In this document: one piece after another, positions 57,322-64,000 of the stretch | Position numbering within the stretch: position 1 is the stretch's first letter | Layout: every line of letters begins with the position of its first letter | Source of the DNA: Gilliamella sp. B3022 | GTDB taxonomy: Bacteria; Pseudomonadota; Gammaproteobacteria; Enterobacterales; Orbaceae | Assembly (NCBI RefSeq): GCF_028751545.1 | Contig: NZ_CP071867.1 | Span: 2,515,306-2,579,305 of the forward strand | Length of the DNA: 64,000 bases | Direction: 5' to 3' | Translations under genes and position numbers: made by a program | Notes under the pieces: generated by a model | The model's input: the letters and a program-made list of their open reading frames with translations, nothing else | The model's database searches: none | Told to the model about the DNA's origin: nothing

Positions 57322-57395
57322 GGCGCGTTGGCAGAGTGGCCATGCTGCGGATTGCAAATCCGTCTACCTCGGTTCGACTCCGGGACGCGCCTCCA
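57322..57395 (+). tRNA. cysT: tRNA-Cys (GCA)
   Basis: A 74-nt cloverleaf with encoded CCA: acceptor GGCGCGT pairs with ACGCGCC, anticodon stem GCGGA/TCCGT with loop TTGCAAA (GCA), T-arm GGTTCGACTCC. It closely matches E. coli cysT. It stands alone here, without glyW or leuZ beside it. It lies 250 bp before the RpiR gene. Confidence 0.96.
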
Positions 57396-57645
57396 CAAAC
57401 ATCTCAAAATAGCATATCACTAATACCCACTTCCTTCGAGTTATTATTTATTTTCTTTATTTAGATGAAGGAACCGAATCAAACTGAGATAAACATCAAT
57501 CAATTTTGTTACTCTAAGTATTATTAGGGTCAATAACAGATTCAATGTTGATTCTTACCTTCTTTGTAGGCAATTTAAAATATTTTTCAATTTTAGAACT
57601 TATTTACTATACTGACGTTTAAATATTTCAATTTCGAGGTGAGCT

Positions 57646-58491
57646 ATGATTAATTTGAAACTCAGGGAAGTAAAAAATGATCTGTCGTTAAAAGAATTAG
57701 AAGTTGCACAGTACATTATGATCCATTCTCAAGCTGTAAAAAATATGAGTATTCAAACTTTAGCAAAACTCAACCATGTTAGTACCAGCACAATTTTAAG
57801 ATTATGCAACAAACTGGGTTACAGTGGATTTAGCGATTTTAAAATTGATCTTATTTCGTCATCACCTCAAAAATTAAGTTCCGATATTTTACAAGATGAT
57901 ATTAATCTTAATGACACCTTGCAAGATGTGAATAGAAAAGTTCAGGCTATGGAAAAATCCTCTATCGATGAGACACACTCAATGGTAAATCTTAAAGCAT
58001 TCGATAATGCTATTGATTTGATTATAGCAAGTAAAAAAATCGTTATTTTTGGTGTGGGCAGCAGCGGTTTAGTTGGAAAAGAATTGGAATATCAACTCAT
58101 TAAAATCAAAAAAAATGTTAACTGTCATTTTGACGCGCACATCAGCCGAAATATTGTCAGCACACTTGGTAAAAATGATTTGATCATTATTATTTCTCAT
58201 TCAGGCGAAACACCTGAATGCGTGGAATTATTAAAACTGGCTGAAAATTTAAAAGTGGCATCCATTGCCATCACTAAAATGGGGCAAAGTCAGATATCGT
58301 CCTTAGCGAACATTGTTTTACATACTACCTCAATGGAGCATGCTTCTCGACTGATTCCTATTCGCTCTAAAATTTCGCAAATATCGGTTATGAATATGTT
58401 ACTGACCAATTTATTTATCAGAAAATACGATGAGCATTTGCTTGAGCAAACGCAAAGTCGCGAAAAACGTAAATATCCCCATCATAAATAA
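57646..58491 (+). CDS. RpiR/MurR-family transcriptional regulator
   Basis: A 281-residue regulator with an N-terminal helix-turn-helix (residues about 1-75, 'AQYIMIHSQAVKNMSIQTLA', 'VSTSTILRLCNKLGYSGFSD') and a C-terminal SIS sugar-phosphate-binding domain ('KIVIFGVGSSGLVGKELEYQ', 'DLIIIISHSGETPECVELLK'). RpiR proteins sense a phosphosugar. It is immediately upstream of the PTS operon and in the same direction, so it most likely controls uptake according to the phosphorylated product. An in-leader palindrome pair at 58701-58746 is a candidate target. Confidence 0.9.
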   Translation: MINLKLREVKNDLSLKELEVAQYIMIHSQAVKNMSIQTLAKLNHVSTSTILRLCNKLGYSGFSDFKIDLISSSPQKLSSDILQDDINLNDTLQDVNRKVQAMEKSSIDETHSMVNLKAFDNAIDLIIASKKIVIFGVGSSGLVGKELEYQLIKIKKNVNCHFDAHISRNIVSTLGKNDLIIIISHSGETPECVELLKLAENLKVASIAITKMGQSQISSLANIVLHTTSMEHASRLIPIRSKISQISVMNMLLTNLFIRKYDEHLLEQTQSREKRKYPHHK

Positions 58492-58600
58492 TGGTTTTAA
58501 AGCAGAGTTTGACCATGACCATTTGAAAATACATTAGTGCTATTTACTGTATCGACTTTAATGTTGTTCTTTTCCCTTCTCAATAAATCATATCATTAAT

Positions 58601-58615
58601 ATAACATTATGTTAT
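58601..58615. promoter_or_regulatory. Palindrome in the PTS leader
   Basis: ATAACA-TTA-TGTTAT, a perfect 15-bp dyad about 170 bp before the IIA start. It could be an operator or chance in AT-rich DNA. Confidence 0.35.
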
Positions 58616-58700
58616 TCAATAATTTTTCAAGTCAAACATGATCCAGTTCACAAATTCCTAAAAATTTAAAAAAAAAAGATGACTTAATTTGCACTTCGAT

Positions 58701-58746
58701 GTAATTTTATTACTAAATAATAAATAATTTTAAGTAACATTATTAC
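58701..58746. promoter_or_regulatory. Two candidate operators before the PTS operon
   Basis: GTAATTTTATTAC (58701-58713) and GTAACATTATTAC (58734-58746) differ at two positions, and the first is a perfect palindrome. They are 33 bp apart start to start, about three helical turns, and end 36 bp before the IIA start. They suit a dimer-of-dimers repressor such as the RpiR protein encoded upstream. This is inference. Confidence 0.5.
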
Positions 58747-58782
58747 ATCTTATTAAATGTGTTTGAATGAAGGAAATTTAAA

Positions 58783-59214
58783 ATGGAACGACAATTACCC
58801 ATTATTTTAGCCAGTCATGGACCCTTTGCTCAAGGCGCGCTTGAGTGTGCTCAAATGCTTATGGGACAACAGCAAGACATCGAAGTAATAACAGTTTTCG
58901 TCGATAGCAATATCGATCTTCTTCGGCAACAGATGGCAGAAAGTTATCAGCGCCTAAATAAAGGTGACGGTGTTATTATTCTTGTAGATCTCATGGGCGG
59001 CACACCATGTAATCTTGCTGGTGAACTTTTAATACAACATGGTAATGTACTACTCTTTAGTGGATTCAACATTCCAGTATTGCTTGAAGTTCTAAATCAT
59101 CGAGCAGGCTCCCTTAACGACGTTAAATCTGCCATTGAAGAAGTTTTTTCGCAAAGCTGTGTTGACGTTGCGCAAGTACTGAATTCACAACGTGAACAAT
59201 TTGCTGATTTGTAA
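58783..59214 (+). CDS. Mannose-family PTS EIIA component
   Basis: A 143-residue EIIA-Man-type protein. 'PIILASHGPFAQGALECAQM' contains the phosphorylated His (about residue 12), and 'VIILVDLMGGTPCNLAGEL' is the typical second motif. It takes phosphate from HPr and hands it to EIIB. It opens the IIA-IIB-IIC-IID-phosphatase run; GAAGGAAA lies before the ATG. E. coli ManX fuses IIA and IIB, whereas they are separate here as in sorbose, N-acetylgalactosamine and Gram-positive systems. Confidence 0.92.
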   Translation: MERQLPIILASHGPFAQGALECAQMLMGQQQDIEVITVFVDSNIDLLRQQMAESYQRLNKGDGVIILVDLMGGTPCNLAGELLIQHGNVLLFSGFNIPVLLEVLNHRAGSLNDVKSAIEEVFSQSCVDVAQVLNSQREQFADL

Positions 59215-59224
59215 GGAGAACAAT

Positions 59225-59698
59225 ATGCCAATTCATGTAGCAAGAATCGACGATCGTCTTATTCACGGACAAGTTATCACCACTTGGGTAAAAAACTACA
59301 ATATAGAACAAGTCCTGATTATTAACGATAAAGTGGCTAACGATAAAGTTCAACAATCGGTATTAACCATGTCTGCCCCACCAGAATTAAAAGTGTTAGT
59401 TTTTGGCGTTCAACAATTTATTGAAATCCTCAAAAAAACGCCTATCAAAAAACGGACTATGTTATTGTTCACCAACAGCATTGATGTCAATACGCTTGTA
59501 TCAGAAGGATTAGAGATCGAAAAGCTCAACGTGGGAGGTATGCGTATGCAAGAAGGACGCCATCAATTATCACGAGCTGTTTCCGTCACACCTGAAGAAG
59601 AACAAGCATTCAAAAGTCTCATTGAAAAAAATGTGATTGTTGAGGTTCAAATGGTTCCCAAAGATCCAGTTGTTTTGCTCAATACACTGATTAATTAA
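59225..59698 (+). CDS. Mannose-family PTS EIIB component
   Basis: A 157-residue EIIB. 'IHVARIDDRLIHGQVITTWV' holds the phosphorylated His (about residue 15), and 'KLNVGGMRMQEGRHQLSRAV' is the conserved middle. ATG at 59225 follows AAGGAGAACAAT ten bases after the IIA stop and gives the family start; the ATG at 59192 lies inside IIA and is rejected. It transfers phosphate from EIIA to the sugar during transport. Confidence 0.92.
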   Translation: MPIHVARIDDRLIHGQVITTWVKNYNIEQVLIINDKVANDKVQQSVLTMSAPPELKVLVFGVQQFIEILKKTPIKKRTMLLFTNSIDVNTLVSEGLEIEKLNVGGMRMQEGRHQLSRAVSVTPEEEQAFKSLIEKNVIVEVQMVPKDPVVLLNTLIN

Positions 59699-59739
59699 TC
59701 TTAATTAGCTATTTATTGATTATATTTGGAGGTTAACCT

Positions 59740-60546
59740 ATGTTAACACAGGCTATTTTTGTCGCCATATGGGCGGGAATTTGTTCATTGGATGACGTTG
59801 GTCCACAAATGTTACGTAGACCATTATTAACAGGAACTATAGCTGGCATTATTATGGGCGATCTGATTCAAGGACTTGCAATCAGTGCCACACTTGAACT
59901 TATGTGGATGGGTATTGGTAACGTGGGTGCTTATTCAGCACCCGATATTGTTGCAGGCTCAATAATTGGTGTATCGTTAGGCATTGCGACTCAAGGTGGA
60001 ATTGCTGCGGGTGTTGCATTAGCGCTTCCTGTTTCAATACTTTGCCAACAGTTGTTAATTGTTTGGCGATCTTTTGCCTGTTTCCTAAATCCATGGGCAG
60101 AAAAAAGTATACAAAATGGCAGTTATAAGGGATTGGTCAAAATTCATTACTTTTCTTCACCAGTTTGGTTTCTAATTCGAGCTGTACCTTGCTTCTTAGC
60201 AATCTATTTTGGCAGCGATCTTATCAAAACCATTTTAGACGCTATTCCAAAAGATATCATTACTGGCATGGGCGTTGCGTCAAAATTAATTCCTGCTGTG
60301 GGTATCTGTATTTTATTACTGATGCTTTTAAAAGGCACCATGTGGTTTTTCTTTTTACTTGGTTTTGTATTAACCAGTTATCTTAAATTACCGATTATCC
60401 CGATTACATTTATAGCACTGGCGTTTGCGGTTTTGTATGACATGGCGTTTATGGCTGGTAAAAAGAATGAAAATTCAAGTAGTAAAACAGAGGATAAATC
60501 TACAGTCAATAATAATATTGCAGTTGAAGAGGAATACGATCTATGA
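59740..60546 (+). CDS. Mannose-family PTS EIIC component
   Basis: A 268-residue inner-membrane protein with about seven to eight hydrophobic segments: 'MLTQAIFVAIWAGICSLDDV', 'RRPLLTGTIAGIIMGDLIQG', 'ATLELMWMGIGNVGAYSAPD', 'IAAGVALALPVSILCQQLLI'. These are the EIIC-Man signatures. The C-terminus is a polar tail of about 25 residues. With EIID it forms the sugar channel. It overlaps the IID start by four bases (ATGA). Confidence 0.92.
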   Translation: MLTQAIFVAIWAGICSLDDVGPQMLRRPLLTGTIAGIIMGDLIQGLAISATLELMWMGIGNVGAYSAPDIVAGSIIGVSLGIATQGGIAAGVALALPVSILCQQLLIVWRSFACFLNPWAEKSIQNGSYKGLVKIHYFSSPVWFLIRAVPCFLAIYFGSDLIKTILDAIPKDIITGMGVASKLIPAVGICILLLMLLKGTMWFFFLLGFVLTSYLKLPIIPITFIALAFAVLYDMAFMAGKKNENSSSKTEDKSTVNNNIAVEEEYDL

Positions 60547-61358
60547 ATAACGACAAGAAAATTACTAAAAAAGATCTTAATCGTGTCTTTTGGCGTATAC
60601 AAACCATACCTTTTTCTTTTAATTATGAAAAATTACAAACCATCGGTTTTGCTCATTGCATGATCCCTATTTTAGATCGACTGTATAAAGATGCGGATAA
60701 AGAAACACGCATCCGAGCTATGAAACGTCACTTTGAGTTTTTTAATACCCAAGTTAACGCAGGCGCATTGATATTAGGTGTTACCGCTGCCATGGAAGAA
60801 AAAACTACAGAAGAAGAAAAAGATGCGGTGATTTCTTTAAAAGCGGGTTTAATGGGACCTTTTGCAGGATTGGGCGATAGCTTATTAAAATTCACTTGGA
60901 TGCCAATTTGCGGCAGCATTGGTGCTGCCTTTGCTTTACAAGGTAACGTGATTGGGCCGATCTTGATGTTCTTTATTTATAATTTAGTCAATATTTTTAC
61001 CAAATATTTCTTTGTACATTATGGCTATAATAAAGGGGTTGATCTTATCGAGCAATCCAAAAATTCAAATATTATTCAAAGAATTAGCAATTTAGCCAAT
61101 GTAGTTGGTGTTATGGTGCTCGGATCCTTAATTGCCACAACAGTAAAAGTATCAACGCCCCTATTAATAGAAGTGGGGGAACAAACAATCAAAGTACAAG
61201 ATATGTTTGATAAAGTTATGCCAAATTTATTAACTATCCTTTTTGCATTAGGGGTGTTTTATTTGGTCAAAAAATTCCAAGGAAAATATACCGTTTCATT
61301 GATTATAGCGGTGATGGTAATTGGGGTCATTCTTTCGATGTTGGGTATACTACATTAA
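60543..61358 (+). CDS. Mannose-family PTS EIID component
   Basis: A 271-residue EIID. 'KKDLNRVFWRIQTIPFSFNY', 'LQTIGFAHCMIPILDRLYKD', 'KRHFEFFNTQVNAGALILGV' and 'LKAGLMGPFAGLGDSLLKFT' are the family landmarks. The N-terminal half is cytosolic and the C-terminal half is membrane-embedded. The start overlaps the IIC stop. Mannose-family systems are the only PTS with a IID subunit and often also serve as phage or bacteriocin receptors. Confidence 0.92.
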   Translation: MNNDKKITKKDLNRVFWRIQTIPFSFNYEKLQTIGFAHCMIPILDRLYKDADKETRIRAMKRHFEFFNTQVNAGALILGVTAAMEEKTTEEEKDAVISLKAGLMGPFAGLGDSLLKFTWMPICGSIGAAFALQGNVIGPILMFFIYNLVNIFTKYFFVHYGYNKGVDLIEQSKNSNIIQRISNLANVVGVMVLGSLIATTVKVSTPLLIEVGEQTIKVQDMFDKVMPNLLTILFALGVFYLVKKFQGKYTVSLIIAVMVIGVILSMLGILH

Positions 61359-61372
61359 TTAGGTAAAAAACA

Positions 61373-62437
61373 ATGGAAAAACAAAATAAAGAAGCGGTAT
61401 CAGCGGTACGAAATCATCAAGGACAAATTATTATAACTTTTGATCCATCAGATCAAAAATCCGTTGATCTTTATTGGACTGAAGAGACTGATGCCCATAC
61501 CAAAAATAAAACATTGATTAGCAAAAATGTACAAAGTCCGGTGATTTTTGATGATCCGTTACACGCTAAAAAACGTATTTATTTTATTTTACATAAAGAA
61601 GGTAAATCTCCGTTAATATTTGGTGAAAGAACTCTACCAATAACAGGCTTAAACAATTTCCGTGATTTTGGAGGATATGTCGGAGCTAACGGTAAACGTG
61701 TTAAATGGGGACAATTATACCGCTCCAACCATCTTCATGGTTTGAAGCCAGATGCACAACAATACATTACTGCATTAAAAATTAAAACAATTATTGATTA
61801 TCGCAGTGATAATGAAATTAAAACCAGTCCCAATTCATCAATTGGCGAAATAAAGACCTATCATTTAGATGCATCTGCGCAAACGGCTGAACTTGCTGCT
61901 CAATTTGCTGCTGACCCAAGCAATGAAGATCAAGCATTAATTGAAAGCGTGTTAAGAGATATTCCTCGAGAATTCGTCAACGGAGAAGGCGTACAAGTCC
62001 TTGAACAATATCGAGGCTTTGTATTGAGTGAAAAATCCAAAAATGCTTATCGACAAATGCTCAGAGTCGTTTTAGATGCCAACAACAGCCCAAGCCTTCA
62101 ACACTGTCGTGGCGGTAAAGATAGAACTGGATATGGTGTATTATTGATCCAAATTATGCTAGGTCTATCGGAATCGGATATGATATATGATTATATGTTA
62201 ACTCATGAGAATCGTTTAGAACGAAATAAAATCAAAATGGAAGCTTATCGTAAAATTACCGATGATGAAGATGTACTGGGTTATTTATTAAGTTTAATTG
62301 ATACCCGTGTTAGTTTTATAATCGAAATTCTTAATACAATGAAAAAAGTTGCTGGCTCACCAGAGAATTACATTAAACAAGAATTAGGTTTTACAGATCA
62401 AGATTTTAAAACCCTGCAAGATATTTATTTGGAATAA
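61373..62437 (+). CDS. Tyrosine-protein phosphatase family protein
   Basis: A 354-residue protein. An N-terminal beta-rich segment of about 90 residues precedes a Tyr_phosphatase3-type domain: 'INNFRDFGGYVGANGKRV'-like start ('LNNFRDFGGYVG'), 'QLYRSNHLHGLKPDAQQYIT', 'IKTIIDYRSDNEIKT', and the P-loop 'LQHCRGGKDRTGYGVLL', C-x5-R with Cys as nucleophile. It is last in the PTS operon, 14 bp after IID. It could dephosphorylate the imported sugar phosphate, a phosphoinositide-like compound or phosphotyrosine; the context favours the first (inference). Such a pairing is known in some Firmicutes loci but its role is poorly defined. Confidence 0.85.
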   Translation: MEKQNKEAVSAVRNHQGQIIITFDPSDQKSVDLYWTEETDAHTKNKTLISKNVQSPVIFDDPLHAKKRIYFILHKEGKSPLIFGERTLPITGLNNFRDFGGYVGANGKRVKWGQLYRSNHLHGLKPDAQQYITALKIKTIIDYRSDNEIKTSPNSSIGEIKTYHLDASAQTAELAAQFAADPSNEDQALIESVLRDIPREFVNGEGVQVLEQYRGFVLSEKSKNAYRQMLRVVLDANNSPSLQHCRGGKDRTGYGVLLIQIMLGLSESDMIYDYMLTHENRLERNKIKMEAYRKITDDEDVLGYLLSLIDTRVSFIIEILNTMKKVAGSPENYIKQELGFTDQDFKTLQDIYLE

Positions 62438-62459
62438 CAATTTTTATATTCATCATTTC

Positions 62460-62487
62460 AAAAGCGCAAATACCTTGCGCTTTTGCT
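62460..62487. terminator. Bidirectional terminator between PTS operon and ydiJ
   Basis: AAAAGCGCAA-ATACC-TTGCGCTTTT, 22 bp after the phosphatase stop codon. It has T on one arm and A on the other, so it serves both convergent transcripts. Confidence 0.85.
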
Positions 62488-62517
62488 TTAAAACTTAGGA
62501 AATTTTGACTCAATTAA

Positions 62518-64000
62518 TTATTGATAATTTACTTGCATCATCGTTAATAATGCCTGGATAGGATGCTTTAAAATAAACTTATCAAATCGTTTAACCTGAC
62601 TGCGACAAGAATAACCAGTTGTCAAACAACGTTCTTTAGGATAATGAGACAAGGCTTTTTGCCATGATAACTCATATAACTGTTTCGATGCAGCAAGATT
62701 ATTAACTTCATGCCCATACGTACCTGCCATACCACAACACCCAACTTGGATGGGTTGCAAATCAACACCAAATTGCTTGAAAATCTGCTGCCACTGCTGA
62801 TTACTGGCGGGTAATTGTGTCGTTTCACTACAATGACCAAGCAAATACCATTTTTCCTTATCTATTGTTCTTAATTGCATGCTGTCTGATAGGCGGACAG
62901 CAATATTGATTAACCATTCATGTGAAAGCAATACTTTAAAATCACTGTCGTTATCCCCAAGTATTAGTTTATATTCATCTCGATAGCAAAGTACCAATGC
63001 GGGATCGACCCCAACCATGGGTATGCCCAATTTAGCAATGTGTGATAAAACTCTTGACGCGGTTTGTGCCGTTTTAGCAAATTGTTTTAAAAACCCTTTA
63101 ATATGCTGAGCTTTACCGTTTGGTACAAAAGGTAACACAACGGGTTTATAGCCTAACATTTCAATTAGACGGACAAAATCATAAACCACTTTGGCATCAT
63201 AATAGCTAGTAAACGGATCTTGAACAACTAGAACATATTGAGATCGTTCCTCTTCTGAAAGAGTTTGTAATTGTTCAAGTTTAATATTTGCAGTGTTATG
63301 ATTCACCATTTGTTTTTTTAGCGTTGGCACCGACAACATAGGTAAGCTGACCATGCCAACGGTTTTATTGGTAACATATTCGGTGAAAGGCATCTTGATA
63401 AAAAAATTAAAAAAACGTGGTGCTTTCGCCATCAAAGGTAGGTAAGATTCAATATTTCCAACTAAGTAATCGCGTATTGGTCTTAGATAACGGGTGTGAT
63501 ATAACTGCAAAAAACGCGCTTTAAAATCAGGTACATCAATCTTAATTGGACATTGTGTTGCACACGCTTTGCATGACAAGCAATGATTCATTGAGTCTTT
63601 GACCTCGTGAGAAAAGTCATATTCCCCAAATTTTGCTTTGACGGTGTAAGCCATTTTTTTTGCAAAAACAACTAATGTGCTATGTTTCGTAGGTAAAAGT
63701 GAATTAAGTTCCTGTTCTGTCATACCTGATTCAATCATTAAACGTAGCCACTCTCGCATTAAAGTTGCTCGACCTTTTGGTGAATATACACGGTTACCTG
63801 ATAATTTCATCGATGGGCACATGGGGCTATTCACATCAAAATTAAAACAAAGACCATTACCATTGCATTCTGTTGCTCCATGAAAAACCTCTTTAACTCC
63901 CAGTGGAATTTGGCGATCATAAAAGCCTCGCGTAATCGAGTCGACCTTTAACATGCCATCGTTGTTGTGTAAAGGTTGACAAATTTTTCCTGGATTTAAA
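62518..64000 (-). CDS. ydiJ: YdiJ-type FAD-linked oxidoreductase with Fe-S domain (N-terminus beyond right edge)
   Basis: The frame stays open to the right edge of the window, so this is the C-terminal 493 residues of a longer protein (E. coli YdiJ is about 1018). The visible part begins 'LNPGKICQPLHNNDGMLKVD'; the 'LNPGKI' end of an FAD_binding_4/FAD-oxidase C domain precedes it. Then come 'CNGNGLCFN...PMCPS', the 4Fe-4S signature 'HCLSCKACATQCPIKIDVP', and the C-terminal cysteine-rich CCG-like region 'LGHCSETTQ' and 'VGCCGMAGTYGHEV'. Relatives oxidise D-2-hydroxyacids (D-lactate or D-2-hydroxyglutarate) and pass electrons to the membrane. Met at 63954 is not the true start. Confidence 0.9.
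   Translation of the reverse strand, partial: LNPGKICQPLHNNDGMLKVDSITRGFYDRQIPLGVKEVFHGATECNGNGLCFNFDVNSPMCPSMKLSGNRVYSPKGRATLMREWLRLMIESGMTEQELNSLLPTKHSTLVVFAKKMAYTVKAKFGEYDFSHEVKDSMNHCLSCKACATQCPIKIDVPDFKARFLQLYHTRYLRPIRDYLVGNIESYLPLMAKAPRFFNFFIKMPFTEYVTNKTVGMVSLPMLSVPTLKKQMVNHNTANIKLEQLQTLSEEERSQYVLVVQDPFTSYYDAKVVYDFVRLIEMLGYKPVVLPFVPNGKAQHIKGFLKQFAKTAQTASRVLSHIAKLGIPMVGVDPALVLCYRDEYKLILGDNDSDFKVLLSHEWLINIAVRLSDSMQLRTIDKEKWYLLGHCSETTQLPASNQQWQQIFKQFGVDLQPIQVGCCGMAGTYGHEVNNLAASKQLYELSWQKALSHYPKERCLTTGYSCRSQVKRFDKFILKHPIQALLTMMQVNYQ

Noticed and set aside
1-64000. CRISPR array or known defence cassette
   Set aside because: No regularly spaced repeats and no Cas, restriction-modification, BREX, CBASS or similar proteins were seen. 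The HEPN-like gene is the only possible defence-related candidate and is too uncertain to call.

Overview
The window is AT-rich chromosomal DNA of a gammaproteobacterium. Most housekeeping proteins are close relatives of Escherichia coli proteins (SerC, ProA, TrhP/YegQ, YbiT, YccJ, YaaA, RbbA/YhiI/YhhJ), and part of the gene order matches (pepD-gpt-frsA...proB-proA). The base composition, long AT-rich spacers, many gene remnants and a mannose-family PTS would suit a host-restricted gut symbiont such as Orbaceae (Gilliamella-like). That placement is an inference from general resemblance, not from a database search.

Layout. (1) 1-3960: the end of an integrative element with a ParA - DnaB-like helicase - ParB module on the minus strand, abutting the 3' end of an intact tRNA-Ile(CAU) gene. 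(2) 4.2-18.9 kb: core metabolism. It holds a small lipoprotein, serC, an argCBGH operon (minus strand, two tandem ARG boxes before argC), pepD, gpt, frsA, proB, proA and trhP. proB and proA are separated by 700 bp. (3) 19-26 kb: a sparse region with an AEC transporter, an SOS-type umuDC operon behind a LexA-like box, an AraC-type regulator and eroded gene pieces. (4) 26-42.8 kb: the yhiI-rbbA-yhhJ export system, argE, rnz, yccJ, yaaA, a second AEC transporter, a DMT transporter, ybiT, yggL, rhlE and a DinF-like MATE pump. (5) 42.9-57.3 kb: accessory genes, mostly secreted or cell-surface. They are a HEPN-like gene split at a pentanucleotide repeat, a Fur-box-preceded haem-type TonB receptor, an NTF2-like secreted protein, a secreted glycoside hydrolase, two secreted endonuclease/exonuclease/phosphatase-fold proteins, an orphan NlpA-type lipoprotein, and an aldo-keto reductase divergent from a LysR regulator. 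(6) 57.3-64 kb: tRNA-Cys, then an RpiR regulator with a complete mannose-family PTS (IIA-IIB-IIC-IID) and a tyrosine phosphatase, and finally the C-terminal part of a YdiJ-type FAD/Fe-S oxidoreductase running off the right edge.

How the genes fit together. argC, argB, argG, argH and argE cover most steps from N-acetylglutamate to arginine; argA, argD and argF are not in the window. proB and proA make the proline precursor. The PTS operon looks like one transcription unit for uptake of an unidentified sugar under RpiR control, with two matching palindromes in its leader. Several long spacers hold short readable protein ends without starts, so recent gene decay is a theme. A 29-bp sequence found three times (19.7, 33.0 and 56.7 kb) lies in such spacers. 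I found no CRISPR array, rRNA operon, intact insertion sequence or recognisable known defence locus.
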